Assembly: GCA_020846025.1 (NCBI GenBank)
Contig: JADLER010000095.1
Span: 18,687 to 82,686, forward strand
DNA: 64,000 nt
Direction: 5' to 3'
DNA from: Bacteroidia bacterium
GTDB lineage: Bacteria; Bacteroidota; Bacteroidia; B-17B0; Aurantibacillaceae
A program made the position numbers and the translations under genes. Shown in pieces: positions 9,219 to 16,674 of the stretch. Positions within the stretch are counted from its first letter, which is position 1. Every line of letters starts with the position of its first letter. Under the pieces are notes generated by a model. It saw only the letters and a list, made by a program, of their open reading frames with translations. It searched no databases and was not told the DNA's origin.

Positions 9219-10383
9219 AACTTAGATTTTTTTCTTTAATCATTTTATTGATTTTAGAATTATAGTCTTTATCTAAATCAAATGATTTAGTTTCTATATT
9301 ATCAATAAATGGAAAATAAACAATAGTAAACTCATTATTTCCATTATAAACAATTCCATTCACGTTCCCAAAAAAGCCCTCGGCTAGTTCATGGTTATTG
9401 GTATAAGTTTGATTTGCTTCGTAAAAATTAGAGACAAGTGTAGAAGTGCTTAGTTCCCATTTATCGTGTACCTTTAACCAAATATCAAACAAACACTTGG
9501 GACTACTCGGTAATTTTATCATTACTAAAAGATGAGTGCTATCTAAAAGAAAAATCTTTTGAATTCTTTTTAATAAAACTTCATCTTTTTGAAGCATAGC
9601 ATTAATCCCTTCCTTTGTATAATTATTTTGAGAGCGAATTTCATTCAAATAAATTTGATTTGAATCTAAACGATTGGAGCAGATAGAATCTATCTTTGAG
9701 AAATTAGTGTCATAAAAATATATTTTATACTCAGTAGTCAAAGAATAAGCAATCAAACCATTGTAAATACTAAACCATTGGTGAATAAAATGGCTGAAAA
9801 TAGCATTACTTTCATCCATTCTTTTTAAATCAGTTATCATCCGTTCTTTTAATAACAGCTTACCCCATAAATGCCTATGTGGTGAATCGGCAGGATGAAA
9901 ATTATAATTTACATACAGGAAATATTCATTATTACTTAACTTTCTTATTTGATTAAAAGAATATTTATTAGTTATGGTAGAAGTATTAGTAATCTTATTT
10001 CCTAAAACCTCAAAAAGATAAATAAATTTATCAGTTAATAAGCTGATTGTACTATCAGCAACCGCAATAGAAAACACATTATCATGAATCAAGTTTTTGG
10101 TATGCTTAGAATTATCAATCTGTATCGAATCTATCAAGCCAGACACCTCATTATATCTATAAATCTGACGATAATTTGTATGATTGTAATTATACTTTGT
10201 TATAAAATAGGTAATCCCCGAATTACATGTAGAAACAATAGCATTTACACTACTTGTTTCATTCGACTTAATTTTTAAATTTTTATTTGAAAGTTCTATT
10301 ATTTGATTCCCTTGTGATAATAGAATTATTGGTAGTAAAGTCATTACTACCAATAATCTTCGACCACTATATATTAAAGCCAT
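9184..10383 (-). CDS. Exported protein of unknown function, possibly a beta-propeller
   Basis: A 399-residue protein with an N-terminal hydrophobic export segment (RRLLVVMTLLPIILLSQG). The rest is rich in short beta-strand-like stretches ending in acidic or aromatic turns (ITYFITKYNY, SIAVADSTISLLTDKFIYLF, FTIVYFPFIDNIE), compatible with a six-bladed propeller, but no repeat is clear enough to prove it. No catalytic motif was seen. It overlaps the upstream gene by 17 bases and the downstream gene by 35 bases, so the genes are probably cotranscribed and coupled. Large propeller-like proteins next to small secreted peptides are a recurring arrangement in Bacteroidota; the comparison is inference. 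Confidence 0.6.
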   Translation of the reverse strand: MALIYSGRRLLVVMTLLPIILLSQGNQIIELSNKNLKIKSNETSSVNAIVSTCNSGITYFITKYNYNHTNYRQIYRYNEVSGLIDSIQIDNSKHTKNLIHDNVFSIAVADSTISLLTDKFIYLFEVLGNKITNTSTITNKYSFNQIRKLSNNEYFLYVNYNFHPADSPHRHLWGKLLLKERMITDLKRMDESNAIFSHFIHQWFSIYNGLIAYSLTTEYKIYFYDTNFSKIDSICSNRLDSNQIYLNEIRSQNNYTKEGINAMLQKDEVLLKRIQKIFLLDSTHLLVMIKLPSSPKCLFDIWLKVHDKWELSTSTLVSNFYEANQTYTNNHELAEGFFGNVNGIVYNGNNEFTIVYFPFIDNIETKSFDLDKDYNSKINKMIKEKNLSYGVRKYKIKTD

Positions 10384-10816
10384 ACTCCTTCGCTTCTTCG
10401 CGGTTTAAAATCTTATACTCTAATTTATTTTCTTCCAAGTTGTAATCGTACAATACAAGAAAATTATTATTGTAAATAAAATTACCTTTTTGAATTTCAT
10501 CTCTAGAATTTTGAATTTTCTCAAATACTAGGATTTCAACCTCATTTAATTCATCATTTGAAAGTTCAGTTTCAAATGCTTGAGCATTTTTCCATTTACA
10601 ACTAGTCATACCAGGATCTGAACAGGCTAATATGGCATTAAAGCCTCCATTTCCATTACTAGTTATTGTAGCATCAACATATTTGTAACCAAACAATCCG
10701 CCATTACTTTTTGTAATAGTTGTGTATGTCGGAGTTGATAATAATTCAGCATCTGGGTTAATTGCAAATCCTTTGATTGTAGAAAGGCAAATTGCAGAAA
10801 TAATTAATGTTCTCAT
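10367..10816 (-). CDS. Small secreted protein, paralogue A (Cys-x7-Cys pair)
   Basis: A 149-residue protein with a signal peptide (MRTLIISAICLSTIKGFA). The mature part has the block SNGGLFGYKYV followed by the Cys pair ACSDPGMTSCKW and a C-terminal region NFLVLYDYNLEENKLEYKIL ending in a short acidic tail. The downstream neighbour on the same strand (10834-11244) shares all three blocks, so the two arose by duplication. The family is not recognised. The Cys spacing could form a disulfide in the periplasm, which would fit the CxxC protein two genes downstream. The end overlaps the next gene by 17 bases. Confidence 0.65.
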   Translation of the reverse strand: MRTLIISAICLSTIKGFAINPDAELLSTPTYTTITKSNGGLFGYKYVDATITSNGNGGFNAILACSDPGMTSCKWKNAQAFETELSNDELNEVEILVFEKIQNSRDEIQKGNFIYNNNFLVLYDYNLEENKLEYKILNREEAKEYGFNI

Positions 10817-10833
10817 CTTTTTTTATTTGTTTA

Positions 10834-11244
10834 TTAGATTAATCCTTTATCATTCGCTTCCTCTATTAAATAAATAGAGTATTCTAACTTGTCAGTTTCC
10901 AAATTATATTTATAAATAACAAAAAAAGTGTTATCAAATATAAACTTACCATTTAATTTTGATTCTGTAATGTTTCTAATTACAGTTTCATCAATAATAT
11001 TTAGTGTTTCAAGAGAAATATCTATACTAATATCTTTATATGTTATCTTAGCTCCAGAAGAATATCTGCATTTTGTCCACCCTGGATCAGTACAAGTAAG
11101 AAATACTTGTCCATTATTCATTGAAGTCTGCTCTACATATTTATATCCAAACAAACCTCCTTTAGATTTAGTAACATAAACCTCGTGTGAATAGCAACTC
11201 GCAGTTATAAATAAGCAAATTGCAAACGCTGTAATTTTTTTCAT
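10834..11244 (-). CDS. Small secreted protein, paralogue B (Cys-x7-Cys pair)
   Basis: A 136-residue protein with a signal peptide (MKKITAFAICLFITASCYS); the Cys in ITASCYS could make it a lipoprotein, although the lipobox is poor. The mature part repeats the paralogue A blocks: KSKGGLFGYKYV, the Cys pair TCTDPGWTKCRY, and FFVIYKYNLETDKLEYSIY. No known family is recognised. It starts the multi-gene minus-strand transcript of the island, with an A+T-rich leader typical of Bacteroidota and 17 bases to the next gene. Confidence 0.65.
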   Translation of the reverse strand: MKKITAFAICLFITASCYSHEVYVTKSKGGLFGYKYVEQTSMNNGQVFLTCTDPGWTKCRYSSGAKITYKDISIDISLETLNIIDETVIRNITESKLNGKFIFDNTFFVIYKYNLETDKLEYSIYLIEEANDKGLI

Positions 11245-11300
11245 ATTTATTTTATTTTAAGATTTCTGCAAAGTTATTGCAAAGTAAATGAAATTATTTT

Positions 11301-11540
11301 TCAGTCTATTTTTTTTATATATTTATATTCAAAATATTCCTTCTCATCGTAATAATATATCTTTCTTTTCCTACAATATCTAATTGGAGCACCTAACTCC
11401 TTCATTAAATTCAATATATTAATTATTTGTCTTTCAGAAATATTCAACTTTAATGATAAACCATGAGTTGTACAAGCGATTTTATTCTGTATGAGGTAAT
11501 CTATATATTGTATGCGTTTTAACTGATTAATTATTGACAT
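11301..11540 (-). CDS. Small winged-helix DNA-binding protein
   Basis: A 79-residue protein made of a single helix-turn-helix: LKRIQYIDYLIQNK (helix 1), then LSLKLNISERQIINILNLMK (turn and recognition helix), then a wing-like hairpin IRYCRKRKIYYYDEKEYFEY. This is the size and layout of the short DeoR/HTH_11-like regulators that are common in Bacteroidota beside genes for small secreted peptides. It lies 56 bases upstream of the paralogue genes on the same strand and may control the island; no operator was identified. Confidence 0.65.
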   Translation of the reverse strand: MSIINQLKRIQYIDYLIQNKIACTTHGLSLKLNISERQIINILNLMKELGAPIRYCRKRKIYYYDEKEYFEYKYIKKID

Positions 11541-11646
11541 AACGAGAGATAAATTAATTTATAATTAAATAATCGAATGATTAAAGAATATAAACTTGTT
11601 TCTATTTTATCTATTTCGTCCCTTAATAGAATTAAAAAAATAAATT

Positions 11647-11798
11647 GGCGTGGGACAATTACCAACTTGCACAGGAGGGAGTCGAAGCCCTAGAAGCAGA
11701 GTAAAGCAAAGCCCACGCCTTGGCGTGAGCGTTTGTTTCTTCTCTCTGCTTCATTTAATTATTCGACTTTTACCTGTGCAGGATTAGCAAACGCTAAT
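11647..11798. ncRNA. Nested inverted-repeat block, candidate structured RNA or folded DNA site
   Basis: Four perfect nested stems make one long hairpin: 11668-11675 with 11773-11780 (8 bp), 11681-11686 with 11762-11767 (6 bp), 11693-11701 with 11744-11752 (9 bp), and 11714-11719 with 11722-11727 (6 bp, 2-base loop). Competing pairings also exist: 11647-11654 with 11712-11719 (8 bp), 11728-11735 with 11788-11795 (8 bp), and a local hairpin 11783-11788 with 11793-11798. No promoter, terminator or known RNA family is evident, so RNA or mobile-element identity is open; a single-strand-folded recombination site is an alternative. Confidence 0.45.
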
Positions 11799-11918
11799 GT
11801 TATATGTTTTCTATATTATTTCTTCATAAAAAGTATCGAAATTTTAATTATTATATTCTGTTTAATAAAATATTGGTTACCTACAAATTTATAGAAATAT
11901 TGTTAAGTAAGCGTTATA

Positions 11919-11939
11919 TAAACAGAAATTGTTAATTTT
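11919..11939. repeat. Right copy of the 21-bp direct repeat bounding the island
   Basis: Identical to 8624-8644 and in the same orientation. This copy overlaps the candidate -7 element of the SirB-cytochrome gene, so the repeat may represent an insertion point immediately upstream of that gene. Confidence 0.65.
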
Positions 11940-11940
11940 G
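11933..11940 (+). promoter_or_regulatory. Candidate -7 promoter element for cytochrome-hflX genes
   Basis: TAATTTTG matches the Bacteroidota -7 consensus TAnnTTTG and lies 21 bases before the ATG at 11962. A -33 TTTG at canonical spacing is not evident. Confidence 0.45.
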
Positions 11941-11961
11941 AGAAAATTATAAAAAATTACT

Positions 11962-12567
11962 ATGGCTACAGGAATGTTTCATACACACATGTTATTTGTG
12001 GTATTATTTACCTTTATTTATTTATTAAAAACTATTTTATTATTAAGCGACAAAAAAGAACTTTTAGACAAGTTTAAAAAGAAAACAAAGGTGTTTGAAA
12101 TGGTGGTGAGTTTTGGTTTTTTAGCTACAGGTGTTTACTTACTAGTTAAACTTCCAGAAATCAATCAGTTTATGATTTTAAAAATTGTATTGGTGCTTGC
12201 ATCAATACCAGTAGCTGTTATTGGTTATAAAAAAGAAAATAAAATTATGGCTACCCTTTCGTTTTTCTTAATTATTGTAGCTTTCTCGTTAGCCTACAAA
12301 GCAAAAGATGCAAAGGCTGGAGAGCAAATTGCAAGCACAGATGGTAAAGAGATTTTTGAAACTAAATGCGCATCTTGTCATGGTGCTGATGGCAAACTTG
12401 GCTTAGGTGGCGCCAAAGATTTATCGGCTACTAACCTAGTCCAACCAGAAATTATAAACATCATTACAAATGGTAAAAACACCATGGCTTCATACCGAGG
12501 TGTTTTAACTGATGATCAAATTACTGCCGTTACAGCTTATATCGAAAATGATTTAAAAGGAAAATAA
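11962..12567 (+). CDS. SirB-like membrane domain fused to cytochrome c
   Basis: A 201-residue protein. Residues 1-115 contain four hydrophobic helices with the N-terminal HTHMLFVVLFTFIYLLKTIL and TGVYLLVK arrangement of SirB-type membrane proteins. A short linker leads to a class I cytochrome c domain (about 125-200) with the heme-binding motif CASCHGADG, a GLGGAKDLS loop and a probable axial Met in KNTMASYRG. It is probably an inner-membrane-anchored periplasmic cytochrome for electron transfer. hflX follows after 2 bases. The fold assignment of the cytochrome part is firm; the SirB assignment is by layout. Confidence 0.78.
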   Translation: MATGMFHTHMLFVVLFTFIYLLKTILLLSDKKELLDKFKKKTKVFEMVVSFGFLATGVYLLVKLPEINQFMILKIVLVLASIPVAVIGYKKENKIMATLSFFLIIVAFSLAYKAKDAKAGEQIASTDGKEIFETKCASCHGADGKLGLGGAKDLSATNLVQPEIINIITNGKNTMASYRGVLTDDQITAVTAYIENDLKGK

Positions 12568-12569
12568 AC

Positions 12570-13769
12570 TTGAAATCGGCACCACAACCTACTCAACTTA
12601 TTACACCAAAAGCTGTTTTAATTGGTATTATTAATAAACAGCAAAACGAATCATTAGCAAAAGAGTATTTAGATGAATTAGCTTTTTTGGCGCTCACCTA
12701 CGGTGTAGATACATCAAAAGTATTTACCCAAAAACTTGATAAACCAGACAAAGCTACCTTTATTGGAAAAGGTAAGTTACAAGAGATAAAGCAGTATATT
12801 CAAGATAACAACATTAGCGTGGTTGTTTTTGATGATGAGTTATCGCCCTCTCAACAACGCAATTTAGAAAAAGAAATTGGTAAGAAAATACTAGACCGCA
12901 CAACTCTTATTCTCGAAATATTTTCTCAAAGAGCGCAAACGGCTCATGCCAAAACACAAGTACAATTGGCGCAATACCAATATCTACTGCCTCGGTTAAC
13001 AGGTATGTGGACTCACTTAGAGCGACAACGTGGTGGCACTGGCACACGTGGTGGAGCGGGTGAAAAAGAAATTGAAACCGATAGACGAATTACTCGCGAT
13101 AAAATTGCGCAGCTTAAAGAGGAGTTAAAAGTTATAGATAAACAAATGGCTACACAGCGCAAAAACAGAGGCGAGTTTGTGCGGGTGGCATTGGTGGGTT
13201 ATACCAACGTTGGCAAATCTACCATTATGAATTTAATTAGTAAAAGCGATGTGTTTGCCGAAAATAAATTATTTGCCACCTTAGATACAACTGTTAGAAA
13301 AGTAACCATTGATAATTTATTTTTTCTATTAACCGATACCGTAGGCTTTATTCGTAAGTTACCTACCCAACTTATCGAAAGTTTTAAAAGCACCTTAGAT
13401 GAAGTACGCGAAGCAGATGTACTCATTCATGTGGTGGATATTTCTCATCCTAATTTCGAAGACCATATACACGTTGTAAGACAAACACTTCAAGACATAG
13501 GCGCAGGAGATAAAAAAACCATCTTAGTGTTTAATAAAATAGACGCGTTTAAATTTGTAAAAAAAGAGGAAGATGATTTAACGCCTATAACTCGTGAGAA
13601 TATGTCGTTAGAGGACTTAAAGAAATCGTGGATGAGCAACTTAAATGAAACACCATTGTTTATTAGTGCGCAGAAGAAAGAAAACATCACTGATTTTAAA
13701 AAAACAGTTTACGACATTGTTAAAGAAATACACATCAAACGGTTTCCGTATAATAATTTATTTTATTAA
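12570..13769 (+). CDS. hflX: GTPase HflX
   Basis: A 399-residue ribosome-associated GTPase. The N-terminal HflX domain has FIGKGKLQEI and VVFDDELSPSQQRNLEKE, followed by the helical linker with the Gly-rich RGGTGTRGGAGEKEIETDRR. The G domain has the P-loop GYTNVGKS (210-217), TDTVGFIRKLP (G3, ~257-267) and NKID (G4, ~322). Known members split stalled or heat-damaged 70S ribosomes. The only start near the domain is TTG at 12570, 2 bases after the cytochrome stop. The length agrees with the family. Confidence 0.93.
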   Translation: MKSAPQPTQLITPKAVLIGIINKQQNESLAKEYLDELAFLALTYGVDTSKVFTQKLDKPDKATFIGKGKLQEIKQYIQDNNISVVVFDDELSPSQQRNLEKEIGKKILDRTTLILEIFSQRAQTAHAKTQVQLAQYQYLLPRLTGMWTHLERQRGGTGTRGGAGEKEIETDRRITRDKIAQLKEELKVIDKQMATQRKNRGEFVRVALVGYTNVGKSTIMNLISKSDVFAENKLFATLDTTVRKVTIDNLFFLLTDTVGFIRKLPTQLIESFKSTLDEVREADVLIHVVDISHPNFEDHIHVVRQTLQDIGAGDKKTILVFNKIDAFKFVKKEEDDLTPITRENMSLEDLKKSWMSNLNETPLFISAQKKENITDFKKTVYDIVKEIHIKRFPYNNLFY

Positions 13770-13786
13770 AACTCATTATCAATCCA

Positions 13787-14329
13787 TTGTTGCGATTTTT
13801 AAGTATCATATTTTTAGGTGCAGCCTTTTCATTAAGTGCGCAAGATGATTATGTATTAAAACCTCCTAGGGATTATAACCTTAACCCCGCAAAGTTTGCA
13901 ACTTTTATAGAGTTAGGCGGTAATGGCGGGTTATATTCATTAAACATTGACCGAATTTATTATTATAAAGAACTACTAAAATTAAGTGCTCGCCTAGGCT
14001 TTGCACCAATGTTTAATGGCATATATATTGAACAAGCCTATATTGCCGAACAAAATTTTATACTCTTTAAAAATCCCCATCACCTCGAAGTTGGACTTGG
14101 AGCTACTCTTGAACGATTATATAACGAAAAACCAAATCAACCCAACCAATATTTTTGGGAGAACTTAGTTTTTGGTGTTACAAGATGTGGATATCGTTAC
14201 CAAAAACAAGACGATGGTTTTTTTTTAAGAACAGCTATTACACCTATTATAATGAGCCATGATGCTTTAGGTTCGCACCCCAACTATTTTAGGTTTTGGG
14301 CAGGTGTGAGTGTTGGTGTAAGTTTTTAA
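13787..14329 (+). CDS. Exported beta-barrel-like protein of unknown function
   Basis: A 180-residue protein with a signal peptide (MLRFLSIIFLGAAFSLSAQ). The mature part alternates aromatic and hydrophobic residues in strand-like stretches (TFIELGGNGGLYSLNID, HHLEVGLGATLE, FWAGVSVGVSF) and ends in Phe, typical of outer-membrane barrels. No known family is recognised. The start is TTG at 13787 or the adjacent TTG at 13790; no ATG is close. It begins 17 bases after hflX. Confidence 0.65.
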   Translation: MLRFLSIIFLGAAFSLSAQDDYVLKPPRDYNLNPAKFATFIELGGNGGLYSLNIDRIYYYKELLKLSARLGFAPMFNGIYIEQAYIAEQNFILFKNPHHLEVGLGATLERLYNEKPNQPNQYFWENLVFGVTRCGYRYQKQDDGFFLRTAITPIIMSHDALGSHPNYFRFWAGVSVGVSF

Positions 14330-14587
14330 AAGTTAAGATAGTTTATTGTCTTTTATAATAGAACAAGTAACTCAGTTAACAGAACACCATGAAGCTTTCA
14401 GTTCGCACCTTGCGTGGACATCTTCCCACTCAAAAGCCTGTGTGTGAGGTTGATTTTTTTGTAAATTTTATATCCAAACAAAAAGTTTTATAAAAAACTT
14501 GAACTTTTGTTATTTCAAGGCAAAAGAAAGTAAGAGAATATCCTCACGCACAAGATTTTTTGTTTTTATTGCCGCAGCATTGCAAAT
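14330..14587. other. Non-coding region left of the insertion sequence
   Basis: No supported gene. It contains a weak hairpin after the preceding gene (14335-14352), a long imperfect inverted repeat (14437-14449 with 14542-14554, 11 of 13 bases), and at its right edge half of a palindrome (14571-14582) whose other half lies beyond the IS (15852-15864). The IS therefore appears to have landed in a palindromic intergenic element. Confidence 0.5.
14579..14587. repeat. Left target-site duplication of the IS (imperfect)
   Basis: ATTGCAAAT here matches ATAGCAAAT at 15849-15857 in 8 of 9 positions. Both directly abut the terminal inverted repeats, and a length of 9 or more is usual for IS4-type elements. 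Confidence 0.5.
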
Positions 14588-15848
14588 CATTAGTGTTCGG
14601 AACATGTTTAATCATCAATAATATGAACAATTTTATTAGGGTCCCCGCCAGATAAGATGACGATTTCTTTTAATAGACTTTTTTGCAGTTCATTGCTGAT
14701 TTTCATTTTTACAATTTTGTAGCCAGATAAATTGTTCTTCTTTTTGTACACGATGATAAGCATTGCCAGTATTAAAGTCATATATACCATTACTTTGATT
14801 CCATTTAAGTTCCTATTAAGTAAATGGCTAAAGTTTAATTCCTGTTTTATGAATTTAAAAAACACTTCAATTTCCCATCTTTTTCTATATAAATCAGCAA
14901 TTTCATAAGCATCCAGATCAAAATTATTTGTAACAAAACAAATTTCTTCATTTGAACTTTTAACATAACCTCTTATAAATCTAAATGGTACCAATATTGG
15001 TTTTTTGGTGCTATGTTCAATAAAATTAACTTCAAGATCTTCTGTCAGCAAAACACTGGGCGTGTTTTTTACAGACACTATTCTATTACTTTTTAATATT
15101 TTATAAGTAGCACTTGTTTTAATTCGGGTAACAAACAAAATATTTTCCTTATTAAGCGTTGCAAAGGTATTTCTACTTTGTACTCCACGATCGAATGTCA
15201 CTATACTGGACTTATTGTATCTGTAATTATATATAACTTCAGGAATGGTCAAATCTTCGCATAAGTATTTTTGGCCAGTATAAATTTTAAAGTCACATGG
15301 TAAGGAACCATGCAGCCTCATTGTAAACTTAACTTGTTTCTTGTCCGTTTTACTTCCTATTTTCATTCCCCATTGAACAAGCTTAGAGGAAACAGCCACC
15401 ATGGTAGTATCATATTTTTGAATAGCATTTTGCTCCTTCAATTCTGCATTGAATTTATCAAACAGTAATTCAAATATTTTTTCAAAATAATCCACATTAA
15501 TACTACTAATTCGATCACTTAGTGAATTGTATTTGGCTTTAATCTTGCTTTGATTTGCAAGAAGAATAAATTCTGCGGAATTGAAGCATTCTTCTAAAAC
15601 TCGTAAAGACGGCTTCCCATATTCAAGCATTGAATAAAGAATTAACTTAAAAACAATTGAACCATTAAGTTTTTTTACTTGATGATTCACTTTCGTTTGA
15701 GTCGATAGCGCAGAAAGTTCATCATCTGAAATATAATTGAGTATTGCTTCAAACTTCATCTTTCAAAGATCAAATCAATCTGAAAATGAATTCTTTAGCT
15801 TGTAAATAATTTATTAAAAAGCTTTTGTTAAGGTTCCGAACACTAATG
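14588..15848. mobile_element. Complete IS4-family insertion sequence, 1261 bp
   Basis: The element is bounded by 16-bp perfect terminal inverted repeats (CATTAGTGTTCGGAAC at 14588-14603 and its complement at 15833-15848) and flanked by a 9-bp near-duplication. It carries one intact DDE transposase gene on the minus strand. Nothing else is encoded. Intact ends and frame suggest a recent arrival and possible activity. Confidence 0.88.
14608..15759 (-). CDS. IS4-family DDE transposase
   Basis: A 383-residue transposase. Catalytic acidic residues are Asp117 (IQKYDTTMVAVSS), Asp190 (SSIVTFDRGVQS) and Glu298 in the IS4 signature Y-x2-R-x3-E-x6-K, read as Tyr291, Arg294, Glu298 and Lys305 in YRKRWEIEVFFKFIK. 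The N-terminal ~90 residues form the helical DUF4372-like DNA-binding part (LNYISDDELSALS, YGKPSLRVLEECFN). The frame is intact from ATG to stop, and the terminal repeats lie just outside the gene, so the protein is probably functional. Confidence 0.92.
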   Translation of the reverse strand: MKFEAILNYISDDELSALSTQTKVNHQVKKLNGSIVFKLILYSMLEYGKPSLRVLEECFNSAEFILLANQSKIKAKYNSLSDRISSINVDYFEKIFELLFDKFNAELKEQNAIQKYDTTMVAVSSKLVQWGMKIGSKTDKKQVKFTMRLHGSLPCDFKIYTGQKYLCEDLTIPEVIYNYRYNKSSIVTFDRGVQSRNTFATLNKENILFVTRIKTSATYKILKSNRIVSVKNTPSVLLTEDLEVNFIEHSTKKPILVPFRFIRGYVKSSNEEICFVTNNFDLDAYEIADLYRKRWEIEVFFKFIKQELNFSHLLNRNLNGIKVMVYMTLILAMLIIVYKKKNNLSGYKIVKMKISNELQKSLLKEIVILSGGDPNKIVHIIDD

Positions 15849-15957
15849 ATAGCAAATGCAGCGGAGCGGGCGTATTATTCGCTAAATCTTACAATTTAAA
15901 GTCAATAAATCTTCGTGAAAAATTAAACTCTCAATTCTCTGCTACAACGCAAGAAAA
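15849..15957. other. Non-coding region right of the IS
   Basis: It begins with the right 9-bp target duplication (15849-15857) and the second half of the interrupted palindrome (15852-15864). The remainder is A+T-rich and lies downstream of the regulator gene; no open frame was found. Confidence 0.45.
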
Positions 15958-16653
15958 TTAAAACTCAAATTTATATCCTATTCCTTTGATGGTTTTAATA
16001 TAGTCTTCGCCCAGTTTTTCTCGAAGTTTTCTAATATGTACGTCTATGGTTCTATCTCCTACCACTACTTCATCTCCCCATACTTGTTCTAAAATAAACT
16101 CACGAGTAAATACTTTTCCAGGTTTACTAGAAAGTAACAACAATAACTTAAACTCCTTCTTAGGAAAATTTATTTCTATCCCATCTTTATATACTGAATG
16201 TCTTTCTCTGTCTATCTTAATGTTCCCCAAATCAATCTCAGAAGTTGGTTTTGGTGATGTTGTATTTCTTCTTAAAAGTGCCTTTATTCTACTTACAAAA
16301 ACTCTTGGTTTAATTGGCTTTGTAATATAATCATCGGCGCCTACTTCAAAGCCAGCTATTTGGGAATAATCTTCATTTCTAGCACTTAAAAATGCAATAA
16401 CGCATTGTTGTAAGTTCTCGTGCTCTCTAATCTCCCTGCAAGTTTCAATGCCATCTTTCTCCGGCATCATCACATCTAGCACTATTAAATTCGGTATTTG
16501 TTTCTTAGCTATCTTAAGCGCATCATTTCCATTAGTTGCTGTAAATACTTGAAAGCCTTCTTTAGTTAAATTATAACTTAAAAAATCTAAGATGTCTTGT
16601 TCATCATCTACAAGTAAAATTTTATATAGATTATTCTCAATATTCATATTCAA
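15958..16653 (-). CDS. OmpR/PhoB-type response regulator, canonical receiver
   Basis: A 231-residue regulator. The receiver has all key residues: acidic pocket Asp16-Asp17 (LLVDDEQD), phospho-acceptor Asp60 (LIVLDVMMP), Ser90 (FLSARN) and Lys112 (ITKPIKP). A winged-helix DNA-binding domain follows (EFKLLLLL, FTREFILEQVWGDE, DRTIDVHIRKLREKLG, IKTIKGIGYKFEF). The C-terminal half looks like PhoB-type regulators of Bacteroidota. No histidine kinase gene is in the window next to it. It is divergent from the TonB-dependent receptor gene and a plausible regulator of it. Confidence 0.9.
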   Translation of the reverse strand: MNMNIENNLYKILLVDDEQDILDFLSYNLTKEGFQVFTATNGNDALKIAKKQIPNLIVLDVMMPEKDGIETCREIREHENLQQCVIAFLSARNEDYSQIAGFEVGADDYITKPIKPRVFVSRIKALLRRNTTSPKPTSEIDLGNIKIDRERHSVYKDGIEINFPKKEFKLLLLLSSKPGKVFTREFILEQVWGDEVVVGDRTIDVHIRKLREKLGEDYIKTIKGIGYKFEF

Positions 16654-16666
16654 TAAATCAATGCAA

Positions 16667-16674
16667 CAAAGTTA
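16667..16674 (-). promoter_or_regulatory. Candidate -7 promoter element of the regulator gene
   Basis: On the minus strand this reads TAACTTTG, a full match to TAnnTTTG, 13 bases before the regulator start codon at 16653. The shared divergent region up to 16812 is A+T-rich; no clear operator repeat was seen. Confidence 0.4.

Larger units (their letters stand above)
11541..11961. other. 421-bp intergenic region with structured block and promoter
   Basis: No open frame of note. The left third is plain A+T-rich sequence. The middle (11647-11798) is visibly richer in G+C and contains the nested inverted repeats described separately. The right part holds the second copy of the 21-bp direct repeat (11919-11939) and the candidate promoter of the cytochrome gene. 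Confidence 0.6.

Noticed and set aside
11647..11798. Reading the inverted-repeat block as an integron attC site
   Set aside because: The long hairpin is suggestive, but the outer R core sites (GTTRRRY and RYYYAAC) were not found in the expected positions, and no integrase gene is present. It is kept only as a structured element of unknown type.
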